Positions 23,201 to 34,170 of a stretch of 64,000 bases of DNA are shown here, piece by piece. Every line of letters begins with the position of its first letter. Within the stretch, counting starts at the first letter, position 1. Where the stretch lies: the NCBI GenBank assembly GCA_030998225.1, contig JAPYXD010000754.1, positions 558,001-622,000 of the forward strand, written 5' to 3'. Both the position numbers and the translations under genes were made by a program. The DNA is from Diplolepis rosae (lineage: Eukaryota; Arthropoda; Insecta; Hymenoptera; Diplolepididae). The notes beneath the pieces were generated by a model that was given only the letters and a program-made list of their open reading frames with translations, did not search any database and was not told the DNA's origin.

Positions 23201-26200
23201 AAGAAGCAAGGAGGAGAGGCTAACATCGCCCTAAGATGGCCCCCACCCTGAAGTAATGGCTAACAGCGGTTCCGGGGTGGGATTCCACGGCCTGGAGACA
23301 GGAAGGGAGTTTTAGTGGGTAGGGCTGCGTGAGCAGCAGAGTCCTACACACCAGGGCGGGTACAAATTCCCCTTGACGGTGCATAAAGCATTTCTCCCTT
23401 CCTCAAAAAAAAAAAAAAAAAAAAAAAAAAATAATGCGTATCAGATGTAAAATTCTGATGGTAAGGACTTTCAGTATGGAACACAGAATCGGCAATATCT
23501 AAAAAGAGGTTACTGTGAATCAGTCACATAACAGTGATTATTTCAGTGAAAATTAACTGATTTAACAGTGAAATATATCTTGTTCACTGGTGAACAAGTG
23601 AAAAAGCAAATCACTGATTCAATTAGTGAAAATCTGACCGATGCAGATTTAAAGAGTAACAGCAATTATAATTCAAATACAATCATTGAGTTCTACTCAA
23701 GTTCATTAGTTTTGACCTTTATGCCAACGGAAATTTCGTAGTCAATGTTAATTTGTCAATTTGGGTAAGTAATAATAAATTATGAAATCTAATAATATAA
23801 ATAGTAGGCTTTCTCCCCATGAAGCGAGAGCGAAAAGAGAACTGGATGAAGGTAAAAAGAGGGCATAAGGAGACCGAAGCGAGTGTTTAATGAGGTAAGT
23901 TTCTATAGAGTTGGCCATCGCCTCACCCTCGAAAAATGGAATAACGGTAATATCTGCAGTTTTCGATGACTAGAAGAGAGTTGACTATGAATTCTGAACA
24001 TCTATAGATTCTCTTCTCAAATTCTTATAGTCATCATCACACATTCACCTCAATCTCGACAGTAGAGACTGAGGCGAGTCTTAGGATTTCGACTCGGGTG
24101 GGTAGCCTAAGAATTAAAAGTTACAAATTATGATACTGTTTGCGCCCAATGTTCAAATGCAACACTTCAGATTCTGATATAAGAAGTATGAAAAAAATGA
24201 TATTCACTATTTCCTTTTTTGCGTGTAAGCAAAACGTACACCCGAATTGATTATATATTTTCTTGGATCAATAATATGTGCTCTTTTTACTATCATTCAT
24301 CATCAAGTAGATATTTTCTCGATTCAATGCATTAATTGACCTGTCCGTATTCAATCCCATGATTCGATCACTTTAATCAAATAAAAGCAGCCCTATCCGA
24401 CTCCTAAACAAGATGGCCTGACCTTAGTGCTAAGAGTTTCTGTTGCGTTTCTCCGCCGCGCGTGGCGCTTCTCGCACCTTATCCTATGTCATTTGAATTT
24501 GATTACAAGTGTGACAATTACGAAAACTGAATTGAATAATGTTTGTAGCAATTTCATGGATCCATATCGATTGAATTAGTGAAATAAAAATGGTGCGGTA
24601 TATAGTACCGAACTGTCAGGTTATGACTCGTAGCACGGTAAAGAAAAAATTCATTTTTTTAAAGTGCCTAAAGGTTCAGTTGACGAATACCAAAGAGCAA
24701 TTAAAAGAAAATGTTTTGTTGCGAAAAGTACCCACTTTTTATGCCATAAACATTATCTTTCCAAAGATATACTCTGGAAGCGTGAAGTGAAGGATGCTGC
24801 TGGGAAGGTTATAGCATCGGTTTGTACATATATAAATAATAATATAAATATAATATGTGGATTAGAGTCAAGTAGGAAATGTAAGAGAATTAAATTTATA
24901 ATATTCAAATTGTAACCTAGATCAAAAGTTGGCTATTTTTAAATGTTTCTTTATCTTTCTTCATCTCTGATCGTTCCCATTGATTTTTGTTTTGTTTTCT
25001 ATCCATCTACTTGATACGTCTCAACTTGAACTCTAGGAATAATTAAACAATTAAAAATAGTGCTTTCTGAACGAAAGTCATCTTTTAGATTCGGAAAAGT
25101 TTAGATTTTTATTGTTTTACTTGAATGAATTACTTTTTCCCTTTTGAATTGCATATGAACACAGGACAATGTTACGAGCGACGGAACGTCTAACTACGCG
25201 ACGCGTGTAATTGGTCGGTTCTCACTCGGCGTTAATCTTTAAAAAGAACCGGGAAAATACGAATTTTGGAAAATAATTAAAAACACAAAGCTCGGGTAAA
25301 ACTGGTATTTATTATATTAACGTTCGTAATTATAAACGTTAAGTCTGGACTTCAAAAAAGTATTATACCGGCCTACGCGAAAGTTTACAGAGTCAAAACT
25401 GAAAGGATCGATTCTCGTCAGAAGTTCGGTATATTCTAACTTTTCTTTCACTCCACCAAATCACGCATGTATGTTACTTCCCTTCTAGGTCTCTGAAGAC
25501 GAAGCTCCGGAAGGGACAGTGGACTTTTCCGGAACTCTCGCGGATAAATTAGTTATTTCACGAGATTTTTTTTTTCCGTTTCGCGAATTTCTATTTGACG
25601 GCGGATAATTTCGTTGAGATCGCCTAGATTGCTCATTCTAATTTTGAAGGGTGTCTAGTTAAGACCTTGGGACCCTGCTCTATCATTACTGGCTATTGAA
25701 TTATTAAGATTATCAAAACTCTCTAGGTCAGAATCATCAACTTCATTCGAGTTGTGGATATCGTCTATTGTTCGCAATGATTCTGTTTCATCATTTACAA
25801 TTAGGAATCGATTATTATACTCTCCAGTCTTCTTCGAATTTTCCATAATATAGAATTTAATTTAATCAAAGAACATGAAAATATATTAAGCTAACTTATG
25901 AGCTTAAGGAAATTAATAAATGAGTTGCAGAAATTTGTGGATATAAGACTTAATTCGAATGTTATCTCTGGGGAGATATGGAAGATTAATCTGTATTAAA
26001 CAATAGAAATCTTCAAAATTTAAAGGAAGATATTATTTCCGATACTCTTCATCATATGGAGAGTAAATTAAATTTACTATTCTGCATTTTATGAAAAAGA
26101 AAAATATACTGCTAGAAATGTTCGAGGGTTTACAAAAGTTTTATTTTACAAAGGTAACATAAAATTTCACGATATTTATGTTTTTGAGTGAAGGTATCTT

Positions 26201-29200
26201 AAAATTGTGGAAAGTGTACAAATATTTTTGAAATTTTTCCCAATATTATGAATTTTGACTGAATTTTCATAAAATGTATCCTGAACCTATCAAACTGTAA
26301 CAGAATTTTTTATCAAATTTATCATAAAATTACGAAACTGTAAAAAGTTTCAGCTACATGTAACTGCATAAAACCTCAGTTACCTAAAACGTTAAATTAT
26401 TCTGTAACAAATTTCAGAATTTCCGGATACAAGTGTCAGAATATTCAACATTTTATAACAGCAAATTAGAAAATTGTTTCTATAAATTTACAAAGGCAAC
26501 TGGATCTCTTGAAACTTAATCCCAATTTCACGAAGCTGTAACTAGATAGATTTCAGTCATCTGTTTCGGAAAATTATTTACGGTAGAAACTTCCAACCGT
26601 GTAGACCATCATTAACTCAATCAATTTTTAACGAAATAACAAAAAATAAATCAATATTATACTACTATTAGTGGTAGTATATTAATATTAGTAAACTTTA
26701 TATCTAAAATGATACACATATATATGCATCAAAATCCGAGTCAAAGTCAGTATTTACTAAAATGTGATGAAATTTAATGTACGTTATTATGGAGACTTTT
26801 ACTAGATTTAGTGGAAATTTGAATTGGAAATTTTTTTAACGGAGAATACAGAGTATCAAGCAGAATCATGGACCTTCGACCAAACCGTTTGAAGTCCATT
26901 AACCATCAGTCCTGTATAGTTATTGATATGCACTGATAATCCAAATTCGTTGGTATAACACTATAATTCGAGAAAACAATGACCTTTTTCCTTTTATTAA
27001 AGGTTCACTCCCGCACTTAACACAAACTTGCAGGGTTTCCTCGAAGATGATCCTTGGAGATAATCTTTGAAGGTAATCCTTGGAGATGTTGCAGCAGAAT
27101 CCGTTGAATCCTCCGATGATGGGTTGAAGCCGCTCCGCATGCGAATCCCTCGATGAACATAAAATAAGAAAAATCGCTTTTCTTAATTTCCCTCAATTGG
27201 CTACTCGATCCACCAATATCAGAAAATTACTCCAAGTCGATTTTAAGTTGAATTGGAAGTCGTTGAAGCACAGCACAGGAAAAATCAGGAACAATCAACA
27301 ACAGTCAGCAACAGTCGAGAAATCAGGAACAAATCGTGAACTCAGGAACAAATTGGAGTGGCAGGAACAAGTCTTCAACACTGGATCGAATTGCCAGCAC
27401 ATAAATAATTTATTAACACTCATTAATCAGATAGAAACACAGTATCCAAGTTGATTTGTCAAGGTTCGAATAGTCTTTCACTCGCGGAAATTTTATACAA
27501 GTTATTTTAATGTATAAGTTGAGTTTCAAACTTCTGCCACTAATGTTTATATTCTACCGCACGTGGGTTGACAGTTATTGACGCGTGTAATTGGTCGGTT
27601 CTTACTCGGCGTTAATCTTTAAAAAGAACCGGGAAAATACGAATTTTAGAAAATAATGAAAAACACAAAGTTCGGGTAAAACTGGTATTTATTATATTAA
27701 CGTTCGTAATTATAAACGTTAAGTCTGGACTTCAACAAAATATTATACCGGCCTACGCGAAAGTTTACAGAGTCAAAACTGAAAGGATCGATTCTCGTCA
27801 GAAGTTCGGTATATTCTAACTTTTCTTTCACTCCACCAAATCACGTATCCCCTTTCACAACTCTCCCCCACGCATCCCCTCTCTCTCAATTTCACACGCT
27901 GACCCTCGCTGGGCTCAGCCCAACTTCCCGGAGAAGCTCGACAAGAGAAAACCGAGTCCGGAGAAGCCCGATTCGGAAGACCCCAGTCCCAGTCTCTCTC
28001 TTCTCAGCTGCAAGTTTTTTATGGCGCTTGCAGTGAAAGTGCAAGAGAAGGCAGTAAAACAGTAAATCTTAAAGGATTACTTTTTACTCCCTTCTGGCGA
28101 CCAGACATGCTATTTTAAATCTTTTAAGGTCTACGTGACTTATATAGTTTTTATGCTTATTTGCCCTAGCAGTTTTGTTTCGTTTTTTCCTATCTAAAAT
28201 AGAAATGCATATTTACCTCTATAAATCCCTAGTTCTATCTTAACTTAATTTATTTAAATCCTACCGTCCCGACTTAACCCTTTTTTATCCTTAAAACTAT
28301 TATACATAGAAGTGATATATAACTTACAGAGAAATCTTAAAACTAATTTACAATGTCGAGTTTCTCGACGAGTACATATGTTAAACACTCGCAGAATAAT
28401 CTTAGGTTCATTATTTAAAGATAGTAAATCTAGCTAAAGAATTTGTACGTTTTTCCCAAGGTCTTTTATGATTTTCAGCTCCTTTTCGTGGGAAATTCAT
28501 TTCTTCAGATAAGACATGAATTTCCTTAATTTAAACATATTTTTATTTATTACGAAATTCATAATCCCGCGAGTTTGATTCGATAGGTCGATTACATAAT
28601 CGACTTCGAGCGAGACTTTATAGTCGCTCGTTACAACAACGTGCGAGGAGCGCAGCGCGTGGTGGAAATTCGCAACAGAAACTCATGACACTGAGCTTCC
28701 AAAGGTTGATGGCTAAAATGCACAGGAGTCGGATCAGGCTGATTAAAAGTTACTTGATTCAAGCGCCTTTTTCCAATCTAAGCTTAATCCATTGCATTTT
28801 TTTAACAGAAAAATTTAATTCTTTTGTAGTTGAACGTACCAGAAGCTGACAGACAAGATGATGTAGCAATGACTGCTTTGGCAACGAAAAAACCAGTTGG
28901 AGAAAGAGGAGGAGCAGTAGTTGGATGGGTTTGGGTACAAAAACACTTTTAATTTAGAACATAACACAATCTTCACATGAAATAGGAGACTTTTCCAAAA
29001 GGTGTCTCATACACAGTTTCAAACTCTGAAGGGGGTCTACCAGTGTGATCGCCTGATTTTGAGTCATTAATCGTGAAATTTTTTAAGAGAAGTAATAAAG
29101 ATTTTGCAGCAAATTTCAAACTATCTCGTTCGTTTTTGATTTAATATTACGCAGTAGTTTTTTTAAAATCGTAATTCATTGTGGGTCTCTTTAGCGGGCT

Positions 29201-30395
29201 TTTGAATGGACCCCCCTCAAAATGACAGTACAAACGGCTGCCACGATTTAGCTCGCGTAAGTCATTTGAAACACAAAAGGAAAATTTTCGATTACTTACG
29301 TGCAATTGAAGCTCATTTAGAATTTTATGAAATGATGTTTATAAACTTGATTCAATTGCTATTGAAATAAATAAAATTTAAATGCATACATATCAATTTT
29401 TCCTAATTTACAAAAAGATGCAACATGTTAATAACCTCGTACTTTGGTAATATGAGAAAACATAAACGTCATATTTTTTAGCATTCAAGAATTCCTGTTG
29501 ATAGAAGTGTCACAAAATTCAGTACAGAGAATCGGAAGCCCTTTATTACAATATTTAATTTTAAAATGAGCGACAGCTTACCATTTCATGTTGTAAGTAG
29601 ATTCTACGTTAAGAACAACTGCAAATAACTAAAGTATTATACAATTAGGAGTTATATAATTGAGTTTATACATCGATCAATTTCGATTTACTCACGGATT
29701 CACCTATGAAAAAAATATTTTAGGAATAATTCCGTGGTTTGTAATATTCAAAAGTTTTGTTGGCAATATATCATAATAAGTGGAAATATTAAACTAGTAA
29801 ATTCATACAACTTGTGTAATAAAAATTACGAAATATCTATGAAAGATAAAAATTTTGACATGTTACCTTGAATATAAAATTATACATTTGTTAATATAAT
29901 AGATTTTTCGCTAATACTGTCGTTGTTTTTCCCAAAATTTGAGCGTTTATTTTCACAAAAAAATGAAGAAAATTACAGAAATGTATTTCGCTCCAACAAA
30001 CATGTTATTTTTTTCAAAAAGTAATATGTTTATTAAAATGTGTAATATGTACAAAAACTTTTGAATGATATTTAAACATAAAATGAATACAATACAAAGA
30101 TAATCTAAGTTTAGAATTATTGTAAAAGCTCTTTATTTCGAAATTCATGAATCATTTTTCTATGTTTTAGGGTAACCTTTTGTTCCAAAGCCAAAATCTT
30201 ATAGGAATTGCTGAGCAGTATATAGCGATACATGATGCGGTTAGTTTGCATTATACTTTGTTTGTACAAGTTTATAAAGATGCATCGAAAGTAGCTAATG
30301 CGTTAAGAAGCAATAAACTGATAATATTGGGTATGCAGCAATCTAGGTCTTCATTATCATGTTTCTCTCCAAGAAGCGGAGACACACATGAGTGA
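17284..30395 (+). CDS. Copy 2: secreted, catalytically dead serine protease homologue
   Basis: Exons: 17284-17341, 21531-21814, 28830-28934, 29482-29592, 30171-30395, again 783 nt (260 residues) with GT-AG introns and no internal stop. Signal peptide MKELTAVMIYLFLILTCSK. Family landmarks: QQSFICGGARLG, VLTIGICF (catalytic His replaced by Ile), ADRQDDVAMTAL (Asp kept), RGGAVVGWVW (closest of all copies to the canonical GWG), GNLLFQSQNLIGIAEQY (no catalytic Ser), C-terminal CFSPRSGDTHE. Introns 1 (4.2 kb) and 2 (7.0 kb) are swollen by a GC-rich insert, a solo-LTR-like unit, an R1-derived element and a P-like element. Introns 3 and 4 stay near 550 nt, as in copy 1. Whether such long introns still splice efficiently cannot be told from sequence. 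Confidence 0.75.
17706..18785. mobile_element. GC-rich insert of unknown class in intron 1 of copy 2
   Basis: The flanks match a sequence that is continuous at about 49575-49770, so roughly 1.1 kb has been inserted or substituted. The first 700 nt are strikingly GC-rich for this window and hold overlapping ORFs on both strands (for example 18010-18351 minus, with a Lys/Arg-rich stretch). Three related hairpin units lie at 18215-18256, 18307-18352 and 18363-18406, each opening with AATCGA(C/T)GG and closing with its complement. No transposase, RT or gag motif is recognised, and ORFs on both strands argue against a simple gene. Confidence 0.5.
19085..20339. mobile_element. Solo-LTR-like insertion with ATAT target duplication
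   Basis: Starts TGTAAGGTACAC and ends AGTTACA. It is flanked on both sides by ATAT (19081-19084 and 20340-20343). The empty site AAGATATCAAATATT is seen near 63770. TG...CA ends and a 4-bp duplication are what LTR retrotransposons leave. The interior is partly replaced by reverse copies of family A (19344-20038). No pol sequence is present. Confidence 0.6.
19344..20038 (-). mobile_element. Two fused partial family A elements
   Basis: The first partial copy runs to CCTCATTATGTGCC at about 19625 and is followed directly by the 3' part of a second copy in the same (reverse) orientation. AACTAGTC(A/G)CGAAATATCAA occurs twice, about 520 nt apart. This head-to-tail dimer is nested in the LTR-like unit 19085-20339. 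Confidence 0.55.
22232..23430 (+). mobile_element. ORF1-only non-LTR retroelement (R1 clade) with poly(A)
   Basis: A poly(A) run ends at 23430. A 13-bp target duplication flanks the element: ATAATGCGTGTCA at 22219-22231 and ATAATGCGTATCA at 23431-23443, one mismatch; the empty site is seen in copy 1 near 12484. The 3' UTR (TTTTAGTGGGTAGG...AGAGTCCTACACACC...AAGCATTTCTCCC) is typical of R1-clade elements as I recall them. There is no ORF2: a shortened ORF1 is followed directly by the 3' UTR, so the 1.2-kb unit is non-autonomous. Inserted in intron 2 of copy 2. Confidence 0.8.
22582..23251 (+). pseudogene. Frameshifted gag-like ORF1 of the R1-clade element
   Basis: The first frame starts with ATG at 22582 and holds an acidic and coiled-coil-like stretch (DWLHERNEKWLEILKKVES). 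The reading then moves +1 near 22790-22815 and continues through LLVELKCSTKNRERLDTV and ADLDPTIEAEDVQVAVRS, a pattern characteristic of R1/TRAS-type ORF1 proteins, to a stop at 23249-23251. The downstream CCHC zinc-knuckle region expected in a complete ORF1 is not seen. ORF1 proteins bind RNA in the retrotransposition complex; this one is broken. Confidence 0.72.
23444..24387. other. Remaining intron 2 sequence of copy 2
   Basis: Both ends align with intron 2 of copies 1, 3 and 4. The middle, about 23490-24120, is unmatched: GTGAACAAGTGAA-like tracts and a segment with GAGCGAGAGCGAAAAG. No gene or repeat class recognised. Confidence 0.4.
24590..24915 (+). pseudogene. THAP zinc-finger fragment of a P-like transposase
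   Basis: Starts MVRYIVPNC where THAP domains read M-x-x-x-C-x4-C; the first Cys is Ile here. A frame change near 24660 leads to KVPKGSVDEYQRAIKRKC and then FLCHKHYLSKDI, the C-x2-H end of the C2CH finger, followed by LWKREVKDAAGKVIASV. The region after it is AT-rich with no conserved domain. The position just inside a P-like terminal repeat supports the call. One shifted frame and one lost metal ligand make it inactive. Confidence 0.62.
25199..25471. repeat. Direct repeat, left member (LTR portion)
   Basis: Pairs with 27578-27846 at about 95 percent or better by eye. Differences include ACAAAGCTCGG against ACAAAGTTCGG. Homology stops sharply at ATCACG on the right. Confidence 0.65.
27578..27846. 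repeat. Direct repeat, right member (LTR portion)
   Basis: Partner of 25199-25471. It is followed by a C-rich stretch (27847-27990) not found after the left member, so the two long repeats are not equally complete. Confidence 0.65.
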
Positions 30396-30728
30396 AATTC
30401 AGTATCAGGATTCAAAAAGACAAAACACCAGTTTTTGGTTAGCACCGGAACATAAAAGACCTTTGTTTACAATCTGAAATTTCTCTATTTCTGCCCGCTT
30501 TATTTTATCATTGCACTTGTTCTCTCTATTATAAAAATCTTTCCATACTGATCACCTTCATTTTTGTAATATGGACACTGAAAAATGTTTGCTTATCACA
30601 TTTTATTTCAGAAATATATGACTAATTTGAGGATTCTACCTTGTATGTTCGTTTACTTTATTCTTCAACCAAAACAAAAAGACTAATGGAACATAAAACA
30701 TTAAATTTCAAACAATTTTTACATTATA
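30396..30728. other. 3' flank of copy 2
   Basis: Non-coding sequence shared with the flank of copy 3 at 44408-44700 (ATTCAAAAAGACA, TATGACT.ATTTGAGGATTC). It probably holds the 3' UTR. No clear polyadenylation signal can be chosen. Confidence 0.45.
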
Positions 30729-31290
30729 TTGGGTTAGCAACAAAGTAATTTTGTTTATTTTCATGATTTTCAAAGCAAGTTTATTAATACAAATAACAAA
30801 CATTAATCAATTATGTATTCATTAGTTTGTTCGATGACGTTTTGCCATCTTTCAGTCAGCTTCATAATTCCGCTTTCGAAGAAAGTTTGGTTCTTAGTGG
30901 CAACAAACCGAATCAACTCATTTTTGACAGCCTCATTTGAATCAAATGTTTTTCCGTTTAAATGGTTTTGAAGTGAACGGGATAAATGATAATCGGATAG
31001 TGCAAGGTCAGGACTATACAGTGGATGAGGCATCACTTCCCAGCCTAACTCCAATAATTTTTTGCGAGTGACCAAAGATGTATGTGGTCTGGCGGTATCT
31101 TGATGGAAGATGACGCCTTTACGAGTTGCCAGTTCTGTCCAATTTTCCTTTATTTCTTTGTCCAGTTTCATTAGCTGGCGACAGTAGACATTCGAATTGA
31201 TAGTTTGGTTCCTTGGGAGCAGCTCAAAATGAACAATACCTTCGAAATCCCACCAAACTCACACCATAACCTTCTTTTGATGAATATGTG
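30729..31290 (-). mobile_element. Mariner, 3' half only
   Basis: The terminal repeat begins TTGGGTTAGCAACAAAGTAA next to a TA; the empty site is the continuous CATTATAGTTT near 44693. The minus-strand frame 30803-31171 holds GVIFHQDTARPHTSL (second catalytic Asp) and LYSPDLALSDYHLSRSL (third), and ends EQTNEYIID. The N-terminal half and the other terminal repeat are missing beyond about 31290. It belongs to a different mariner lineage from the copies at 3112 and 8541. Confidence 0.82.
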
Positions 31291-31648
31291 TTAATTTACC
31301 ACTTGTATATTTAAGGGCATTAAAATATCAATAAAATTTTCAACAATGCATACTCAATTAACGCAGTTTACTAACAGAGTGTCGAGAAGTGATTTATTTA
31401 CGTCATATTTGCGTACAAGCCTTAGCGTACAGCTCTTTTACAAATCGGACCAAGTGCACTAGCTCAAGGCTGTACAAAATAGCCCAGAGTTTAGATGAAA
31501 CCCAATTGGGAGGTATATTCTGGGCTGATGTCTGAGTTGAAACGCTTAAGAGCGATGGAATTTTTAAGCACTCTTAATTTCAGATTAACTTTTTTGGTGA
31601 ACACAATACGCACATGTCAATTTTTCTACTTATTCGAAAGGAATACTG

Positions 31649-31694
<46 letters not shown>

Positions 31695-32595
31695 AAGTTA
31701 TGTAAGAATGTTGATTTTTCTGGTCAAAGCTTTAATCTAAAACTTTGAAATGACATACGTACCATCAACACTAGAGTTTTCTTCAAATCTTTGTCTAACT
31801 TCTTCCTTGGCTCGATGTTTTCTTCTTCGCACGCGTAATTTATAAGTTCCCCTTTGTTTTTCAGGGGATTCATCCATATCAATTATAATTAGTGGCATAA
31901 ATAATCAACTAAATCTTCATAGAATTCATCGTGTTTACTCTGGCAGCACTCACTTTGTGCGTTCTGTGTGGGTTACCAAGTGCAAGCCCAGAAGAATGTC
32001 AATTCTAATTAATTTTATTGACTAATCTTTCCATAATTACAAAGTATAAATAACTTATAATTTTGGCATTTTTGATTTTTTCCTAAAGTTTATTTCAAAA
32101 ACACTAAAAATGCTTCTATTTTGACAATTTTTCGTCGAATGTGACAGGTTAACGAACGAGAGTTATCGAGTATACGACCTACAGACAGATGTATAGACAT
32201 ACAGACCCTTTCGTAAAAACCGTTTTTTCTGACTCAGGGGATCTCAAAACGTAAAGATTTGATGAAAATTTTGAGTCATTTTTCACAAAAAGCCAATACT
32301 TTCTCATATGGTGAGAATGTAAAGACAGATTTTTATTATTAAATTAATTAATTTGTCGATAATAATTTAGTAAGGGTAGAAAAATTTATTGTAATAATTT
32401 TATAGTAAAAAACTTTATATTATAACGTCTTTCGTATCTCGCAATTTTTGTGGAAAAATCTCTAAATGGAGAGAAGAATTTTGCGGTCATACGTTCCAAT
32501 TTTAATTTATTCAAATAGTCAAAATGAAATAAACCGACGTTTTGGCACCTCCGTTAGGTCTTTATCAGGTTACAAAAAATATTACATTCTGTAAT
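31291..32595. other. Intergenic block upstream of copy 3
   Basis: Matches 58950-60440 and, from about 32150, also 7990-8540. It contains an (AT)n tract at 31650-31688. No gene: the short ORF 31495-31695 reads the dinucleotide repeat. Confidence 0.5.
31650..31688. repeat. (TA)n microsatellite
   Basis: Uninterrupted alternating AT of about 38 nt. The matching place upstream of copy 5 (59345-59470) has a much longer interrupted tract. Confidence 0.85.
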
Positions 32596-33240
32596 AGTAT
32601 ATTATGCAACATGTGCGTAAAATGCGGTTTTACACACGCGTGGGCACGAGTTCCACGCGATAACCACAAGTGGGTAAATCGCACGCACGAGTTGCATACG
32701 ATACTTTTTGACACGGTGTGCGTAAAATGCGTTTCAATGATATGAGACAATATGACGAAAGTAAGGTTGATGGAGACTAAAGGGGGTAACGTGGGCGGAA
32801 GAGCGGTTACAGGGCTGCAGGCCCTGGTGGGTGTGAGGGGGCGGAGCCCCCCCCCATATAGGGATAATTAGAAGGGTAATTAATTACATAATTCTGTAGA
32901 AGGATGATTGGAATAAATTAATTGAAATTATTTGTGAAAATTATTATATTTAATTATGTATTATTTTCAAAATGAAATACACAATAAATGTTTATAAGGC
33001 GTTTTTTAACTTTATACAACTTAATTTAATTCGCAAGTTAAGCACAGTTCATAATAACGGAAAAAAAAATTAATTAATTAATGAATTAGTTGTTGAAATA
33101 AACTATTGCATTTCATGAATTATAAAATATATATAAATATATATAAATTTTTTTTTATTTTACGCAAACTGTATCGTAATCAGCCTTTTTACGCACTCAT
33201 ATGGGTGTGTAAAAACGCATTTCACGCACACTGTGTCAAA
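32596..33240. mobile_element. Terminal-inverted-repeat element with GC-rich core
   Basis: The left end carries ATGTGCGTAAAATGCGGTTT and the right end the reverse complement of a near match (AACGCATTTCACGCACACTG). The site is uninterrupted upstream of copy 1 (ATTCTGCAAAAATATTTAAAC near 8470). The core has GGGGGCGGAGCCCCCCCCC, also present in similar form at about 54290-54340. Short ORFs on both strands are shadows of the inverted repeats. Confidence 0.6.
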
Positions 33241-33681
33241 AAAATATTTAAACAATGTTATACAAAGGATGAGTATCATTTGATAAAAAAAGGGAGTCAT
33301 TAAAATATTGTATTAAAATCTATTTGCCTTAAACGTCGTAGTTTTTAGATCTAATTTTTTATCACAGATTATCATATTGTAAGACAGTTATATTTTTTCC
33401 ATCATATGATGAGAAGTCTTTTTAAACTTAAATTATTTTATTTTACTAACAGTGTGATAAGAAGTGACATATTAACGTCATATTTAAGTGCAAACTTTAA
33501 CGTATAACTCTTTTTCGAACCAAAGCGATTGCAGTAGCTCAAGGCTGTGCGGTTGGGATAACTCAAGTAATGGTGCTTCTGTATAGTGATTAAATTTCAG
33601 AATTGCTTTTTTACTAAAGGTTTGATTATGCCTGACGGCTTTCAGGCAGCACCACTCGACATCGCTTTTCTTTGTTTTTCC

Positions 33682-33690
33682 TATTTATAA
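33682..33690 (+). promoter_or_regulatory. TATA box of copy 3
   Basis: TATTTATAA, 202 nt before the copy 3 ATG. A perfect hairpin TGCCTGA-CGGCTT-TCAGGCA lies at 33629-33648, 34 nt upstream, as before copy 5. Confidence 0.6.
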
Positions 33691-34170
33691 TGCAAATTTA
33701 CTCTCCAAGATTTTTTTCGCCATTGCCGATATTCTCGAATGTCAAGGTGGATGCCACGCACCTAACGTAAACTACGAGATCGCATGCGTGATTCGTGTAA
33801 ATAGCTATTGTTCGTGTTGTGTAAGACAGTATACGTGTCACAATAGTTTAGTCAAGAGTATTTCTATACATATGCCATCAAGGATGAAAGACCTAACTTC
33901 TGTGATGATCTACTTATTCTTGATTTTGTCCTGTTCTAAAGGTAATTATGAATATTTCTGCACTTAGAAAATTTGATTTCACAATAAAAAATGTGAGAAA
34001 ATGCAGACATTGGACTCGATGAAATTTCTACCACCGAAGCTAATTTTTTCTTAAGCGAGTACTGTACTCTTTCATACGCGGCAGTAGCTCTTCTTAGTAC
34101 AAAAAATTCATTTTATAAACTCTACTCGAGCTTTTATGTAAGTAAAAATATATTTTTAATTATATATAAA

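Larger units (their letters stand above)
25170..28635. mobile_element. LTR-type element nested in the P-like element
   Basis: Ends TGTTACGAGCGAC and GTCGCTCGTTACA, flanked by ACAA on both sides (25166-25169 and 28636-28639). Inside are two direct repeats of about 270 nt at 25199-25471 and 27578-27846, nearly identical, starting near GCGTGTAATTGG and ending near CACCAAATCACG. The interior lacks gag, RT or integrase; one short minus-strand frame (25655-25846) is not recognisable. I read it as a decayed or non-autonomous LTR element whose long repeats have been trimmed. Exact LTR borders are uncertain. Confidence 0.5.
24388..28741 (+). mobile_element. P-like (THAP) DNA transposon remnant, split by a nested insertion
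   Basis: The left end begins CAGCCCTATCCGACTCCT and the right end is the reverse complement of CAGCCTGATCCGACTCCT. A second matching block, GAGTTTCTGTTGCG, lies further in on both sides. Flanks are AATAAAAG (24380-24387) and ATTAAAAG (28742-28749), an 8-bp duplication with one mismatch, as P-superfamily elements make; the empty site is seen in copy 4 near 52240. A THAP-type zinc-finger remnant lies just inside the left end. Without the nested insert (25170-28635) about 0.9 kb remains, so the catalytic part of the transposase is gone. Confidence 0.7.

Noticed and set aside
31495..31695. Frame ending in an Ile-Tyr repeat, and its match at 59192-59386
   Set aside because: The tail is a translated (TA)n microsatellite, and the N-terminal part lies in a non-coding duplicated block.
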